NCBI GenBank assembly: GCA_009733575.1
Contig: ML769438.1
Coordinates: forward strand, 1 to 64,000
DNA: 64,000 nucleotides
From: Gymnopus androsaceus JB14
Taxonomy: Eukaryota; Basidiomycota; Agaricomycetes; Agaricales; Omphalotaceae
Reading direction: 5' to 3'
Shown: piece after piece, positions 31,126 through 42,733 of the stretch
Layout of the letters: the number at the start of each line of letters is the position of its first letter
How positions within the stretch are numbered: position 1 is the first letter of the stretch
Position numbers and translations under genes: made by a program
Notes under the pieces: model-generated
Seen by the model: the letters and a program-made list of their open reading frames with translations, nothing else
Databases searched by the model: none
What the model was told of the DNA's origin: nothing

Positions 31126-34100
31126 TCACAAGCAGTCTGATTGTGATTTCTTCCAAGGAGGCTCTTCTGCTTCCTTGAGGAGACACTCCATGACCCACTG
31201 CACATCCTTCAGGAGAGATAGCCACTGAGAATCTTCATCCAACTCTAAGTCCAACCACCAATTCATGCAAGCTACGACACTGAGTAAACCGTTCCTACCA
31301 GACATGTCCAAAACGCGCCAATCACCCTCTCCAGACTGCAGAAATTCCCCAGTAGAACTGGTTTGACGCCAGGAAGGATTGAGGGTCTTCCACCAGTGGA
31401 GAAGCTCAGTTTGGAGAGTTTGTCCTTCATTAGTGGGTGTTACTTTGTATGACCAAGTCCTATCCATGTTCCTACAGCTTTAGGACGGTCCTTGGTGGGG
31501 AGTCCCTTGGCCTGACCAACATCTTGGAATCTCTTTGCTTCCTCTAACTGGAACCAAGCTTCCACCAATGCTTTCCAGTTCTGTACATCTTCCATCTCCC
31601 CTAAAAGATACTCCTTCATCTCCAAATACCATCCTTCACCAGTAGACTTGGGTCTACCTTTAGGTTTACCGCTTGAACTTGCGGGTGGGCAGGGAGGTTT
31701 AGAGATGGAGGAAGAGGAAGATAGTGGACCTGAGGAGGAACTGGTGAGGGTAGAACAGCCTTCAGGATAAAGATCCGCAGGGACAAAGGCTGTAGCCAGA
31801 GCTGGCTTGATTCTACGCTTTGGGTGGGACTGGCTAGAGGCAGGATCACGTTCTGGTCCACCTTTGCCTGTCCTAGTAGGGTGAATTACACCTGTGGGAG
31901 AAGCAGGTGTGGCATCTCCAACAGATGAAGGTTCCTGAGCAGGTGTGGCATCTCCAATAGATGAGGTTCCTGAGCAGGCATGGTGTTTCCAATAGATGTT
32001 GGAGGTTCCTGAGCAGAAGATGCGTCAGAGACACCAGCAACATGAACTTTAGGACTGAAAGGAGTGGATAGAGCAACAGATGCATCATCTGGAGAAGCAG
32101 AAGAACCGATGGATGGATCAAAAGCAGGAGTAGACGGAGTAGAAGGAGTATCGTGAGGAGAAGATGCAGCATTATTTGAGGGAGTCTGAAAGACAGCAGG
32201 GCCATTGGCGGTTCCACTATCCTTCTGCACCTTCTCTGTTGCACTAGCATCTTCTGGACCCTTCTCCGCATCAGCCATAAGGTTTAGCAGTGCAAAGTCA
32301 ATGTTATTGGACAAGAACAGCTTATCCTGGGCTTCTTCCATTCAGGCATGCTCATTTCAGCTAGCTTCGCCCTCATGCCCTGCACTGAGTTGTGAGTTTC
32401 AGGATTCGGAAGATCAACGGGGGTAGCCTCACGCAGCTGACTGCGGTTGACGTGGAAAACCTCTGGGGGGGCCTATCTTCAAGGGGCTGTCCTCCGAACG
32501 GCTCTTGAAACGCTGAGGATGTGAGGAATGGGAATGGAAGGAGGGAGGGCTCGGGCTTGGGCTCGGGTGTTTCTCCTGCACTCTCCTCACTCTCTTCCTC
32601 AACCTTCTACCCTTTTCTTCTTCCCTTTTCTACCCTTAACATTCTCCCCATCCATGTCCCATTCCCTCTTTTTTCCCTTCCCTTTCTGCTGCTTTCCCTT
32701 CAGCATCCCATCCCCTTTACTCTTAGTACTGACTTCATCATCACTGTTGTCAAGGGAGATGAGGGATGATATATCTTGAAGTGTAGAAGCTGAGGGTTGA
32801 GAAGACGGCCCAGACAGTATATCACCTGCAATAATTCTTAGTACAAGACTTCAGAAGTTTGAATTTGTACTCACCGTGATCCATCCTATACATATCCAAG
32901 CAAAAAGTAACCAAACCGCGGATGTGCTCATCGCGGAATGAAGTAGGGTTCCAGAGGTGGAATTTGCGTTGAGTATTCGAAGACATGATGCTGGAATATG
33001 ATATATGTAAGCTCATGTCAAATAAATTACGATGAAGTTGAAACATACTTTTGCATAAAAAGCTTTGGCTCTGCACCCTCTTCGTCCGGCTCATCAAGAG
33101 AAATCAAATTGATGGCAACGACACCCTGGCACATTGCTGCAAGCGCATCGGCAAAAGGCTGAGCAACAACAGCAAGGTTTTTCCTACGTCTGTAATCATG
33201 TAATGATGCGTTATTCAGAGAATCAATATAGATTTGACAGCTTACTCGGTAAGAAGACCAGGATCGTACAGATCCTCACCCTTGGCAGCTTTTTCGTAAA
33301 GCTCCTTCTTCTCGTTATAATCCTTTTCCAACTCAGTTTTCAACTCTTCCTTTTCTTCCTTGGATAGTCGGGCAAACATCTGCTTTGCAACTTGGACACG
33401 GTGAGAAAGCGCATACTGAGGGTTCTCCTCATCTTCATCACTGCTCTCTCCGTTGTCTGCATCTGCATCTGCATCTGGAGCACTCTCCTCTGTTCGTTCA
33501 GAGCTGTCGAGAGATTTACCAGAGCTGGCAGCAGCAGTAGAGGAATTGGAAGCAGACGGATTGGAAGCAGACAGATTGGAAGAAGACGGATTGGAAGCAG
33601 ACGGTTTGGAAGCAGACGGTTTGGAAGCAGAGGCATCGGGTGGACCAGAAGCGGAAGTAGGACCAGAAGCTTGTTCGCCAGTGTCGCTGCCTTTGCTCCG
33701 GTCGCCAGGCCCAAATCTGCGCTTATATTCGTCGTAGACAGCTTGTTTATAATCAGGGTGGCGCATCAAGAATTTGTACGCTGGAGGTTTGCGAGGAGGG
33801 CCTTGGTGAGTGTTCAAACGTGACATGAACTTCTCAAATGGATTCTTTTGAGCGGCCCTCTCTTTTGTCATGCAGGTGGAGAACCAACGTTTAATAACCT
33901 AGAAAATCCAATGAGCACAAGTTAAGTTTAAAGATTTCCATTGTTGCTCACGTCTTTGCCAACAGTTCTAGCAAACAAGGTATGAGGATCCAGAGATTCC
34001 ACAGCGGCGGTGGCTTGATTGGTAGGTTCGACACGCGTTTCAGCGGTACCACCTGCAGCAGCAGAAGCCTCTGCTGGAGTGGCACGCGATGGTCCCCTCT

Positions 34101-34497
34101 GCAGTGCTGCTTGAGGTCTCAACTTCTGACTGCTGGACTGCAGAGGGAGCCTCAGCAGCAGTAGCACTGCCAGCACCGTCCCCATCTCTGTCACCATCAT
34201 TCAGAGGAGGGAACACTTTTCCCCAGCTTTGAAAAATTCATCCCAGAAACTGCGTTTTTTTCCAGGTGCCTCAATGTATGCTGGGAGCCATGATTCCAAG
34301 TATGCCAGAGAGGTGCCATGAAAATTCCCTTTGTTCCCTTGTTTTCATCCTTGTGCAGATGATGGTTGGGCCCATTTCGTAGATTTGGGAGTGGTGGTAT
34401 TAGAAGCGGAGGATTTAGCTTTAGAAGCTGCACCAGTAGGAGATTTGGTGGGTTTTTTGGCTTTCTGAGCCTTGGTTTTTGTGGAATCATGAGGCAT
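31126..34497 (-). pseudogene. uncharacterised Agaricomycete gene family member, multi-exon, decayed
   Basis: Minus strand, from ATG at 34,497 (MPHDSTKTKAQKAKKPTKS) to a stop at 31,126. Blocks in order: basic disordered N-terminus; an in-frame TGA near 34,355; AYLESWLPAYIEAPGKKRSF and WDEFFKAGEK (34,290-34,220); a frameshift; VIKRWFSTCMTKERAAQKNP and FEKFMSRL; a Ser-rich run of SASNPSASKPSA repeats (33,640-33,540); an acidic stretch; VAKQMFARLSKEEKEELK; intron 33,245-33,190; FADALAAMCQGVVAINLISL; FHLWNPTSFRDEHIRGLVTF; a long disordered part; and a Trp-rich end (HWWKTLNPSWRQTSS, GLLSVVACMNWWLDLELDED). The layout fits a transposon-neighbour family of mushrooms whose role is unknown. Stops at 32,600-32,480 and elsewhere show it is broken. 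Confidence 0.5.
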
Positions 34498-34927
34498 GGT
34501 GAAACTTGGATTTGGAAAAGTTTTGATTTGGAAAAGATTCGATTTGTTGAGTCGATCACTTCAGGCTGCCTTAAAATCTAACAAGTTAGATAGTCCAAAG
34601 TTTAACAATCCAGTATCTAATAAGATGGAAATCCTATGGAAATCCAAGGCCATGGATTCCATGGGGCCAGGACCTCTGGCACTCCTTACCAATGGATTCC
34701 AGTGCCACTATTAAGGGTAGTCAGACAGTCGATTCTGGGTCAATTCATGGAGTCGATTCAGAACTCGATTCAGGATCAAGAATCGACTGCTGATTCAGTC
34801 GATTCTGGCGAATCGTTGTCCTGGCTCAGAAGCTGGGACAACCATCGAAATTGAGTGTCGATTCTCTACGTACTATAGTTTACTTACTAAATAAACTTTA
34901 ATTTGTACTCATCTTATCCTCACAACC

Positions 34928-36250
34928 ATGGTTAAACAGACCAAAAAAGCTGATACAACTGCAACCAGCAAAAAAGCTGTTACAGCGAATAAACCAGCTC
35001 GACGGACTAAAAAGGACCCGGAAGAAAAGGAAAAGGGTAACAGTAGTGCTGGAACGTTCAGTGTTGAGTATGTCGCATCTTATTACACAGGAATCAAGCA
35101 CTAAAAACCCGTAGCTGGACACCTGAACTCTCTTGGGAACTTATCCGCATCATCACCGAGAGCAAAATCATCAAGAACGGTCTCTATCCTGGCCCTGGGG
35201 CAAACTTGTCAACCAAGGATGGCAGTGGTCGTCCTAAAACCGACTTCTTGTTTATGGTCGCGGAAGAGCTCTGGGGTGAGAAGGAATACTGGCCGACAGA
35301 AAAGCAGCTCACGTCCTCCATTCGGGGAAAGTTATGCAACAAAATTAAGTCTCGACTGAGAAAGTGAGCAAATTTTTACTCTTTTATTTGCATGAGTTTG
35401 AATGGCCGTTTTCAGGATGGAGAAAGATGTCATTAAATACAAAGAAGAGATGGGAGAGACAGGCGCAGGCATTGAACGTGAAGATGATATTGATATGAGC
35501 CTGGACAATGCACTCACTGGGGCTTGGGGTACGTTAATCATATATATGGAAGATGGCATGCAACAAAACTCACTCTGTTCAACAGCTAAGGTCCGCGAAG
35601 CATGTCCATGGTTCTTTGACATGAAGGCACTCATGGTGGAACGGCCCAACCTTGCTCCCATTGGCCTTGGTGAAAGTTTCACGGCAATCAATGTTGAAGA
35701 TATTCTGGGAATCGATGGAGATACCGATGCCGTGTCAACTCCAGCTGCTTTCAACGCTGACAATGACCCTAAGGATGAAACCGACAACATTCTCACAAGC
35801 GACATCGATGTTGAAATGTCTTCAGACAATGAAGATGTCAAGCCTAAAGTTGTGAAGGCTACCCAAAAGCGCAAGGCCACCGCACTGTCATCGACTGTTG
35901 CAGCAAAGAAGAAGTTTAAGGTGTCCAATGAATTTGCGGAGTCGACCCAGGCCATGGAGACCACTCGTCAAAAGAGTCTTGATCTCTCTAGGATCCGTGC
36001 TGAGAATGAGGGGAAAAAGCTGTTGAATAAAATGGAGAAGCTGAAGGCGAAGGAGGAGGAGAAGAAGCGGAAATATGAGCTGTACAAGATGAAGGCTCAA
36101 AACAAGGAGCAGATGCGAGCTTGCGTGATGGACAGCATGATGGGACAGGGCAGTGCAGGTGCGAATGCAAGCGGTTTGAATGCAAGTGGTTCGGAGTTTG
36201 GATGGCCTGAGGGTGACGTTCAGGGATGGAATGCAGGTTTAATGGGTTGA
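34928..36250 (+). CDS. Harbinger Myb/SANT-like DNA-binding protein, 388 aa
   Basis: Four exons: 34928-35067, 35115-35363, 35416-35528 and 35586-36250, all with GT...AG introns of 47-57 bases and consistent phase. The N-terminus is Lys/Thr-rich. Residues about 46-125 form a Myb/SANT-like region starting DWTPELSWELIRIITESK and including FLFMVAEELWG and SSIRGKLCNKIKSRL. A spacer has CPWFFDMKALMVERPN, then an acidic stretch, then a C-terminal charged coiled coil (KLLNKMEKLKAKEEEKKRKY) and a Gly/Ser tail. In PIF/Harbinger elements this partner helps bring the transposase to the ends and to the nucleus. Reading frame intact, so possibly still supplied in trans. Confidence 0.85.
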
Positions 36251-36324
36251 GTATGTATGCATACAAGATTTTTTGGTCATTGGACAAAGATTAGGTAGAT
36301 ATATATACGGTGTTCCAGAACTCG

Positions 36325-39300
36325 CTACCTTTGCCGCTCTTCCCGTGCTATCTGCAAGTCTCGCTGAAGCTGTTTTCTTTGCTCGCGTGCACTTGATAAC
36401 AGTGCTGACCTTCGCATTCCCCTACCACCATGAGTGTGAGCATCCCTTTCTCCATCTGCTCTATCCTCCATTCCCTCTCGCATCATTGTCTCCAGGAAAA
36501 TATCCGTTTCAACTGTTCGTTTCTCTTTCGCTTCATGTTCTAATGCATAGTTATGAACAACTATACAAGCAACACCCCATAAGGTCGCCATTTTGTGAGA
36601 TTTTGCATCCTTTATTCGTACTGGTAAAGCCTTGGAAGACTGGAAACGTCCTTTGAGAAGTCCAATAGCATGCTCTGAACGAATTCGGATTTTCGAGACG
36701 GTGGTATTGAACATATGATTCTTGGGATCATTCCGTTCAGGAGCCCTGTATGGTGCAACAAGCCAGTCTTCAATCTGAAGTGCGCAGGATTAGTACTTAT
36801 ACATGACAGAGTGAATTAAACATACCGGGTATGCTGAATCAGCCCAAATAAACTCATTTCCTTCAAGAAAGACCGAACGATCTTTTGCAAAAGCAGTTTG
36901 CTCCCATGCAGTTGCATCATGAGTGCTGCCAGTGTAGCCATATGAGAAGTTGATGATGCGCAAATTGGGTAAATTGATGATCTATGGAAGTTATGAGACA
37001 CATAGAACAATGTTTTCAAGCTGCACTAACATACCTGGAAATTGAGAGAATAGTTACATTTTCTGTCAAAGTAACTTTCACCATACCAAAATGGGCGTTC
37101 CGCAAGAATGAACAGGGTTCCATCGACCATACAATACCCATCGTGCCAGATACTGCAGGACCGAGACTCTACCCATTTCTTTGCCTCTTTCTTTTCCGCT
37201 GCAGTAGGTGGGCGAACATTTTTTCGAACAAACTCCGGACATAAGACAGCAACCATAACTCGCTGCACAGCAGCTTTAATCCACCCTTTTGAGTATCCAG
37301 ACCAATTGGCAACCTGTTGAAGACTTGCTCCATTCCCATAGTGCCCAAAACAGTAAAGAGTAACTGCAACCTGATGCTCGACTGGTGCCTGCCTGCTGCC
37401 AGCAAAGATAGGATCCATTTCCAGATCAGCTACAAGGCTGTTGAAGGTTTTGGGATCTATGTGTAGGTTTTCCCGGAACTGGTCAGGTTGGTGAACTTTC
37501 CAGACACTGGCAGGAACCCAGTATTTTACCCCCATAAAAGGCTTAGCAAAATATATTATTTTTCCAGCTATTTGTCAGCTAATTTCCCCTAAGTTAAATG
37601 TCATATATTTCTGCCAAAAAATGATCTGTCAAAGAATATATTTATCGATGGATTCCCCTACCGTAAAATGTATTGAGAATTATCAGCTTTTGCCGAAGCA
37701 AAAGCCTTTATTTTGTGCGAGATTAATAACCTATATCACGGCTCATTTCCCTGCCGAAAATGAATAACTTTTGCCGAATCTGTTTCGGAAGCAACATATG
37801 TCATTTTTCCTTTGTGAAAGATTTCCTTTTTCGGTTCCTTTCGCCGCCGTCAAATGTTATATTTTACGGTCGCGAAAAGAAATGGGCAGTCATTGCCCTA
37901 TGCTTGGGCAATGGATGGGTAATGGATGGACATTCACTGGCCATTCACCAGCCACTAACCTTATATCGCCTGATCCTCAGGCAAGCACCATTTCGCCTTG
38001 CGCAGGATCATGACATCATGATGCACAGCATCTCTACTAACTCTTCCTATACTTCGACAGCCAACAGCGCTCTGCCTCTGGGTTTAATCCCGGTGCAGTT
38101 GGAGACCTGTCCAGCGCTCTGTGCTTAGTCCTCGAGCTGCAACAACTCTTGCAACAATCTGCCTCTAGGTTTAATCTCGGAGCGCAGAAACAGCCAACTC
38201 TGGAAGGAGTCAGCAGTCGATACAGCACTCTGGACTTGATCATGGAACACAGATAGCTCTCAGACAACGGGGACTGCGCGCGCCGCCCGGGCTGAGCGAT
38301 TCTTTGGAGTGGTGGATAGGTGGGTAGCACCTAGTTGGAAACTATGGTGCGCATCTTGTTAATTTATCCTTTTTTTCTCTCATTATTTTGAACAGGTACT
38401 TTGAGATGGGTCCAGTCTGGGCATACTGGCATATCCAATGGAGCATTTCTGTGGATGGCTTCAGCCGTGCATCAAAATCCGCCGACATCCATTCGCTGCT
38501 ATTATAACTCTTATATGGTCTCGAAGATGCTCTTTCGTTAAAACTTCCTCAAAATTCCACTGCCAAGGGCGCCTTTGAACATGCTGACGTCCGGCTGCTT
38601 TTTGTTCACAAATATGCTCCTCACGAGGGTGATGAAAATCTGGAGACAAATACAAATAGATCTTTTTCTGTTCTTTTACGTGTGTGTTTTTGTCTTTTGA
38701 GTTTCGTTCTTAAGCTAATTGTCCAGATAGCCCTATCATCTCCAAAAGAGTCTTTGCCGTTGGCCCGTTCTGACTCCCACTGTCCTTCGAAACTCGATCC
38801 TTCTTCCCTCAAATCTCCCACCTACCTTCCGTGGATGGACATTTCAGTTTGCTTATGATCTTGTAGGCATCTGTCGTTCGACTTCCGACACCACAAGCAT
38901 AAATGGTGATAATTTATTGTCAGCACAAGAGTTGTTCAGGTTGGTCATGCTATCCATCATCTATCGTCGAAATCTCATCTTTCATCTACTCCCAAATAGC
39001 TCTCTGCCCACCTCGAAATGCATGGATCTCTCCCACCTCCAATCTCTACCATACCCAATTCCCCCACCGCTACTCGACAGCTCAAATGATCCCATGCGGT
39101 CAATTTTAGTAGAGGGAGAGAAGACAAGTGGAAGGAAGCTGCGCCGAGCGTGAGGTGCCCCGGTTAGAGTATGGCCAGGGAATATGGCGTGTAAGCCAGT
39201 GGATGTTTTGATGTTTGATTTGGGAGTTTGTTTGCTTTGCTTTGCATACATACACACTACTATTTGCCTATAGAGGGACTGCATTCTTTATGTACAGATA

Positions 39301-40720
39301 TTCTGTAATGTAAGCGCGCACTTGTTTTTCCTGAATCCGAATTGCCCGTTCAATGTACAACCACTACCATCGACACCTTGCGAGTGTTTGATGTTTTTGA
39401 TCTACTACTACTGCCACTGGGTCTTTGGAACAGTTATGTATTCAAACGTTCCGTGGTCTTGGCTGTGAATCCCTGTGAAGTGATATACAGTTAGTGACTG
39501 GTGAATGGCCAGTGAATGGCCAGTGAATGTCCATCCATTCCCCATCCATTGCCCATCCATTGCCCAAGCATAGGGCAATGACTGCCCGTTTCTTTTCGCG
39601 ACCGTAAAATATAACATTTGACGGGGGCGAAAGGAACTGAAAAAGGAAATCTTTTACAAAGGAAAAATGACATATATTGCTTCCGAAATAGGTTCGGCAA
39701 AAGTTATTCATTTTTGGCAGGGAAATGAGCCGTGATATAGTTTATTTATCTCGCACAAAATAAAGGCTTTTGCTTTGGCAAAAACTTATCATTCTCAATA
39801 CATTTTACGGTAGGGGAATCCACTGAAAAATATATTCTTTGATGGATCATTTTTTGGCAGAAATATATGACGTTTAACTTAGGGGAAATTAGCTGAAAAA
39901 TAGCTGGAAAAATAATATATTTTACTAAGCCTTTTACGGGGGTAAAATACTGGGTTCCTGCCAGTGAGATGTGGAGAACATGAAGAAGAGTATCGGGAGG
40001 ACGTTTATAGTTGTCCCAAGGCTTCCGATACCGGGTCCTGTACAAGGACTTGACATATTCAATGACATCGTGGCCACTTTTAGCAGCCATGTCTGCCTCT
40101 GAAAACCCATAACCGTCCAATTCATCATCCTCGTATTCATCATCGGCAAATGCACCGGTCATCGAATCAGAATCAGAACTCAAGGATGATGGCTCAGAAG
40201 AGCTAGCTTCAGATCCTGAGAGACTAGAGGCAGAGTGAACTGCATGATAGATTAAAGACCATCTCTTTTTTAAGCGAAGTTTAAGCGGAGCAAGCTTGAG
40301 CTTAAGATACCTTTCGAGATTACAATATCGAGCTAAATTTTCGGAGTTGGTAGATGACGATGAAGATCTCGTAGTGGAAAAAAGATCCAGGGAAGGCGAA
40401 GAAGACTCAAGATATGATGTAGAACTACCAGTTGACATTGAGACAGATGCAGTGGATGGTGAAGATGATGATCTGTGACTATCTGATGTTGAATCAGACT
40501 TGGAAGATGAGGAAATATGTGGTATATCCTGCAAATCAGCGCCCTCAAGGATAGGAAGGAGCTCGTCACGTATAAAGGCCTGCAAGTGCCCTAACTCCAG
40601 CAGTTCATTTTCTGTCTGCTGATTGAATTTTTTCGTCATTTTTCTACGCATCCTCCAGAACCTAACATGATCCCGAATCGCGCACATAGCATCCTGTTGT
40701 CGAGGTGTAAACTGGGGCAT
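36325..40720 (-). pseudogene. PIF/Harbinger DDE transposase, interrupted by insertion
   Basis: Starts at ATG 40,720 (MPQFTPRQQD). The N-terminal part is basic then Ser-rich and acidic, ending YKRPPDTLLHVLHI at the insertion (39,969). Coding resumes at 37,504 with WKVHQPDQFRENLHIDP, the HTH-like VANWSGYSKGWIKAAVQRV, and the catalytic core: first Asp in MVDGTLFIL, second Asp in WADSAYP (exon 36981-36826), Glu in RIRSEHAIGLLKGRFQ (exon 36774-36325). The flanking triplet TCT is present on both sides of the insert. Counting one TCT and leaving out 37505-39969, the exons sum to 1,827 bases, exactly 609 codons: the ancestral frame was open (608 aa). No stop or shift is seen in the remaining exons. 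Confidence 0.9.
37505..39966. mobile_element. non-autonomous CACTG-ended (CACTA-like) element with long TIRs
   Basis: Ends read CACTGGCAGGAACCCAGTAT and its inverse; inverted arms of about 460 bp (37505-37966 and about 39486-39966) are highly similar. The right arm has extra copies of short CCATTGCCCAT and CACTGGCCATT units. A 3-bp duplication (AGA on plus, TCT on the coding strand) flanks it at 37502-37504 and 39967-39969. CACTA elements begin with CACT(A/G) and duplicate 2-3 bp, which fits. The 1.5 kb centre has no recognisable transposase. It lies in the Harbinger transposase gene. Superfamily assignment is from ends and duplication only. Confidence 0.8.
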
Positions 40721-41246
40721 TGCAGACTGGTAAGAATCGAGTGCAAAATCGAGCGGTAAAATTTCAAGGTCAAAGGGTGGTCAATTTGATCCGTCGATTC
40801 TAATTACATTACAACTTCTGAATCGACTTCTGAATCGACTCCGTGAATCGATCCAGAATCGACTGTCTGACTACCCTTATTGTGTAGCTTGACAGTGGAT
40901 TCCAAGAACCTATGTATACATACGTAGGACTATGTTTGACGGTTGTAGGGGAGCATGTGTGACATATGTGACATGTGTGAGGAAAAATTAAAGTTGGTCA
41001 TCTGATTCCATAACACCTGTAAAATCATGAAAAATACAGACAGTCATAAGGGAAAAGGTGTGACATGTGTGACATATGTGACAAAAAAAATTAAACTTGG
41101 TCATCTGATCCTATAATTACTGGAAAAATCATAAAAAATATCGAAAATATTTAGGAAGCAATGTTGCATCCAGTGTATGGGAAGTATTACAATGAAGAGA
41201 GTCTATATTCTACAAATTATTACACAGTATGGAATCCATACACTAC

Positions 41247-41741
41247 AAGGGGTGTTCAACCCACTAAGTCCCAAGATGACCTTGTTTTTGGGTCATAAGG
41301 ATTCATGAAGCCCCCCCCCCTTCCACCACCTATATATAGTAAAATTTTCCCACACTTTGGAGGATTTCCAACTTCAAATTTGTATTGCATAACAATTTTT
41401 TCTTCTTTGCACCTTTAAACAACATTTCCAGAGGCAATTTAATATACAGCAGTTCATCTAAGTTCAATTCAACCTGGTGTAATTGCACTTGCATTGACAA
41501 TATTTTTTGATGGAGGTGCTAAATTGGTACTAAATTGCATCATATCCTATAAAACCCATGTTTTTCAGGGAGGTTTGAGATGTTGAGTGCTTTAAATGGG
41601 CTTTACAGCCTTATTTCAGTGGTTGAATTGACCTAGAACACTCCTCAGAGCCTCAATAGTATGGAAAGATTTTTGGCCATAAGGACTTCTCAGACCCCCC
41701 TCCCAAGGTCATGTCGGCGCTTATTTTTTTGAACACCCCTT
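41247..41741. mobile_element. 495-bp MITE in the foldback left arm
   Basis: Ends AAGGGGTGTTCAA (41247-41259) and TTGAACACCCCTT (41729-41741) are exact inverse complements. Inside: TAAGTCCCAAGATGACC near the left and a matching GGTCATGTCGGCGCTTA near the right, and a poly-C run at 41,310. Both flanks read ATACACTACAA, but the host is a tandem repeat of that motif, so the duplication length cannot be fixed. No coding frame. Confidence 0.75.
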
Positions 41742-41910
41742 GATACACTACAATATGGAATCCATACACTACAACATGGAATCCATATACTACAACATGG
41801 AATCTATATACTACATTATGGAATCCATACACTACATTATGGAATCCATATACTACATTATGGAATCCATACACTACAACATGGAATACATATACTACAA
41901 ATCATTATGC
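41742..41910. repeat. 21-bp tandem repeat, left arm
   Basis: About seven copies of GGAATCCATACACTACAACAT and variants (C/T and A/T changes). The array is part of the foldback arm; its inverted partner is at 45,010-45,209 and, in part, 46,206-46,370. Confidence 0.9.
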
Positions 41911-41999
41911 AATATGGAGTCTCTAAGGGCAGCAAGGGCTCCCATAACATTTTTGACATTTTTGATGATTTTAGAGGCCCCCTTTATAAGTGGGCCTAG

Positions 42000-42429
42000 T
42001 AGTTGTACTTATGAGTACATTAGAAGTACCTATGACTTGGACTAGTACTGAGATTAGTACTGTAGAAGTATCAAGAAGTCAGACTAGTACTTGTATTAGT
42101 ACATTAGAACTACTAATAAGTTGTACTAGTACTCAGAATAGTACTTTAGAACTATCAATGTGCCAGACTAGTACCTATATGTCTACTATAGAGGTATCAA
42201 TAAGTCTGACTAGTACTTGTGTACTAGTACCTAGAATAGTACTATAGAAGTATTGATAAGTCGGACTAGTACTTGTATTACTACTTAGATCAGTACAATA
42301 GAAGTATCAATTAGTCAGACTAGTACTTATATCTCTACTACAGTGGAACTACTAATACTATACCAGTATTGATATTTCTATAGTACTAATCTAAGTAATA
42401 CTACAAGTACTAGTCCGACTTATCAATAC
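42000..42429. repeat. AGTACTAGT-rich inner arm repeats
   Basis: Imperfect tandem units of about 50-65 bp made of TCAATAAGTCAGACTAGTACT, TGTATTAGTACATTAGAACT and ACTATAGAAGTA. The same units fill 43,942-44,210 and 44,544-44,900. The hexamers AGTACT and ACTAGT are palindromes, so the whole block can fold. Confidence 0.85.
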
Positions 42430-42617
42430 TGTTGGAATTGAGCCTTGGATCAAAGGTAATGAATTCGGAGTAGGCAGGGAACCGCAGCAAACGCGCAACG
42501 GTTCCCGGTAAAACTACATCAACTATATACCTAGAATAATATCAAATAATGTCAAATAAGTGTCTAAGCAACAAGTATCGATCGAGCGAGTGTCCGGTCA
42601 CCGGAATAAATCCAACA
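42430..42617 (-). repeat. 3' LTR (minus orientation) of the gag-only element
   Basis: 188 bp, TGTTGG...CCAACA, identical to 43754-43941. Contains AACGGTTCCCGG and ATCGATCGAGCGAG motifs. Confidence 0.95.
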
Positions 42618-42733
42618 CACCCCCATGAGCGGTACACGAGCAAGAAAAGGAAAAACAAGTAGGATATAATAATGAGGTTCACCCCCATAATCTAAGCAAA
42701 CTATAAGCAAATAAATTGAAGAAAAATGGCGTA

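Larger units (their letters stand above)
34713..40878. mobile_element. PIF/Harbinger transposon
   Basis: Ends are AAGGGTAGTCAGACAGTCGA (34713) and its exact inverse complement (to 40878); the match is perfect for about 26 bases and then continues with repeated AGTCGATTC. Flanking ATT is duplicated (34710-34712 and 40879-40881). The undisturbed target with a single ATT is preserved in the other foldback arm near 46,690. It carries the two genes known for the superfamily: a Myb/SANT-like DNA-binding protein (plus) and a DDE transposase (minus). The transposase is interrupted by another transposon, so this copy cannot move on its own now. Confidence 0.9.

Noticed and set aside
33392..33823. Plus-strand frame with repeated RIGSRRIGSRQ units
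   Set aside because: Shadow of the Ser/Ala repeat region of the minus-strand gene at 31,126-34,497.
37505..39966. The inverted arms read as two related transposase exons (both give VKYWVPA / TQYFTP frames)
   Set aside because: The frames come from the terminal inverted repeats of the inserted element, not from the gene; the TCT duplication and frame restoration explain the pattern better.
40920..41120. CRISPR-like spacing of ATGTGTGACATATGTGACA repeats
   Set aside because: Units are very short, irregularly spaced and mirrored in the other foldback arm; the host is eukaryotic.
41740..42045. Frame with repeated SIHYNMESIYYNME units
   Set aside because: Translation of the 21-bp tandem repeat (a multiple of three), so an open frame is expected by chance. 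The same holds for 44,901-45,218 and 46,140-46,407.
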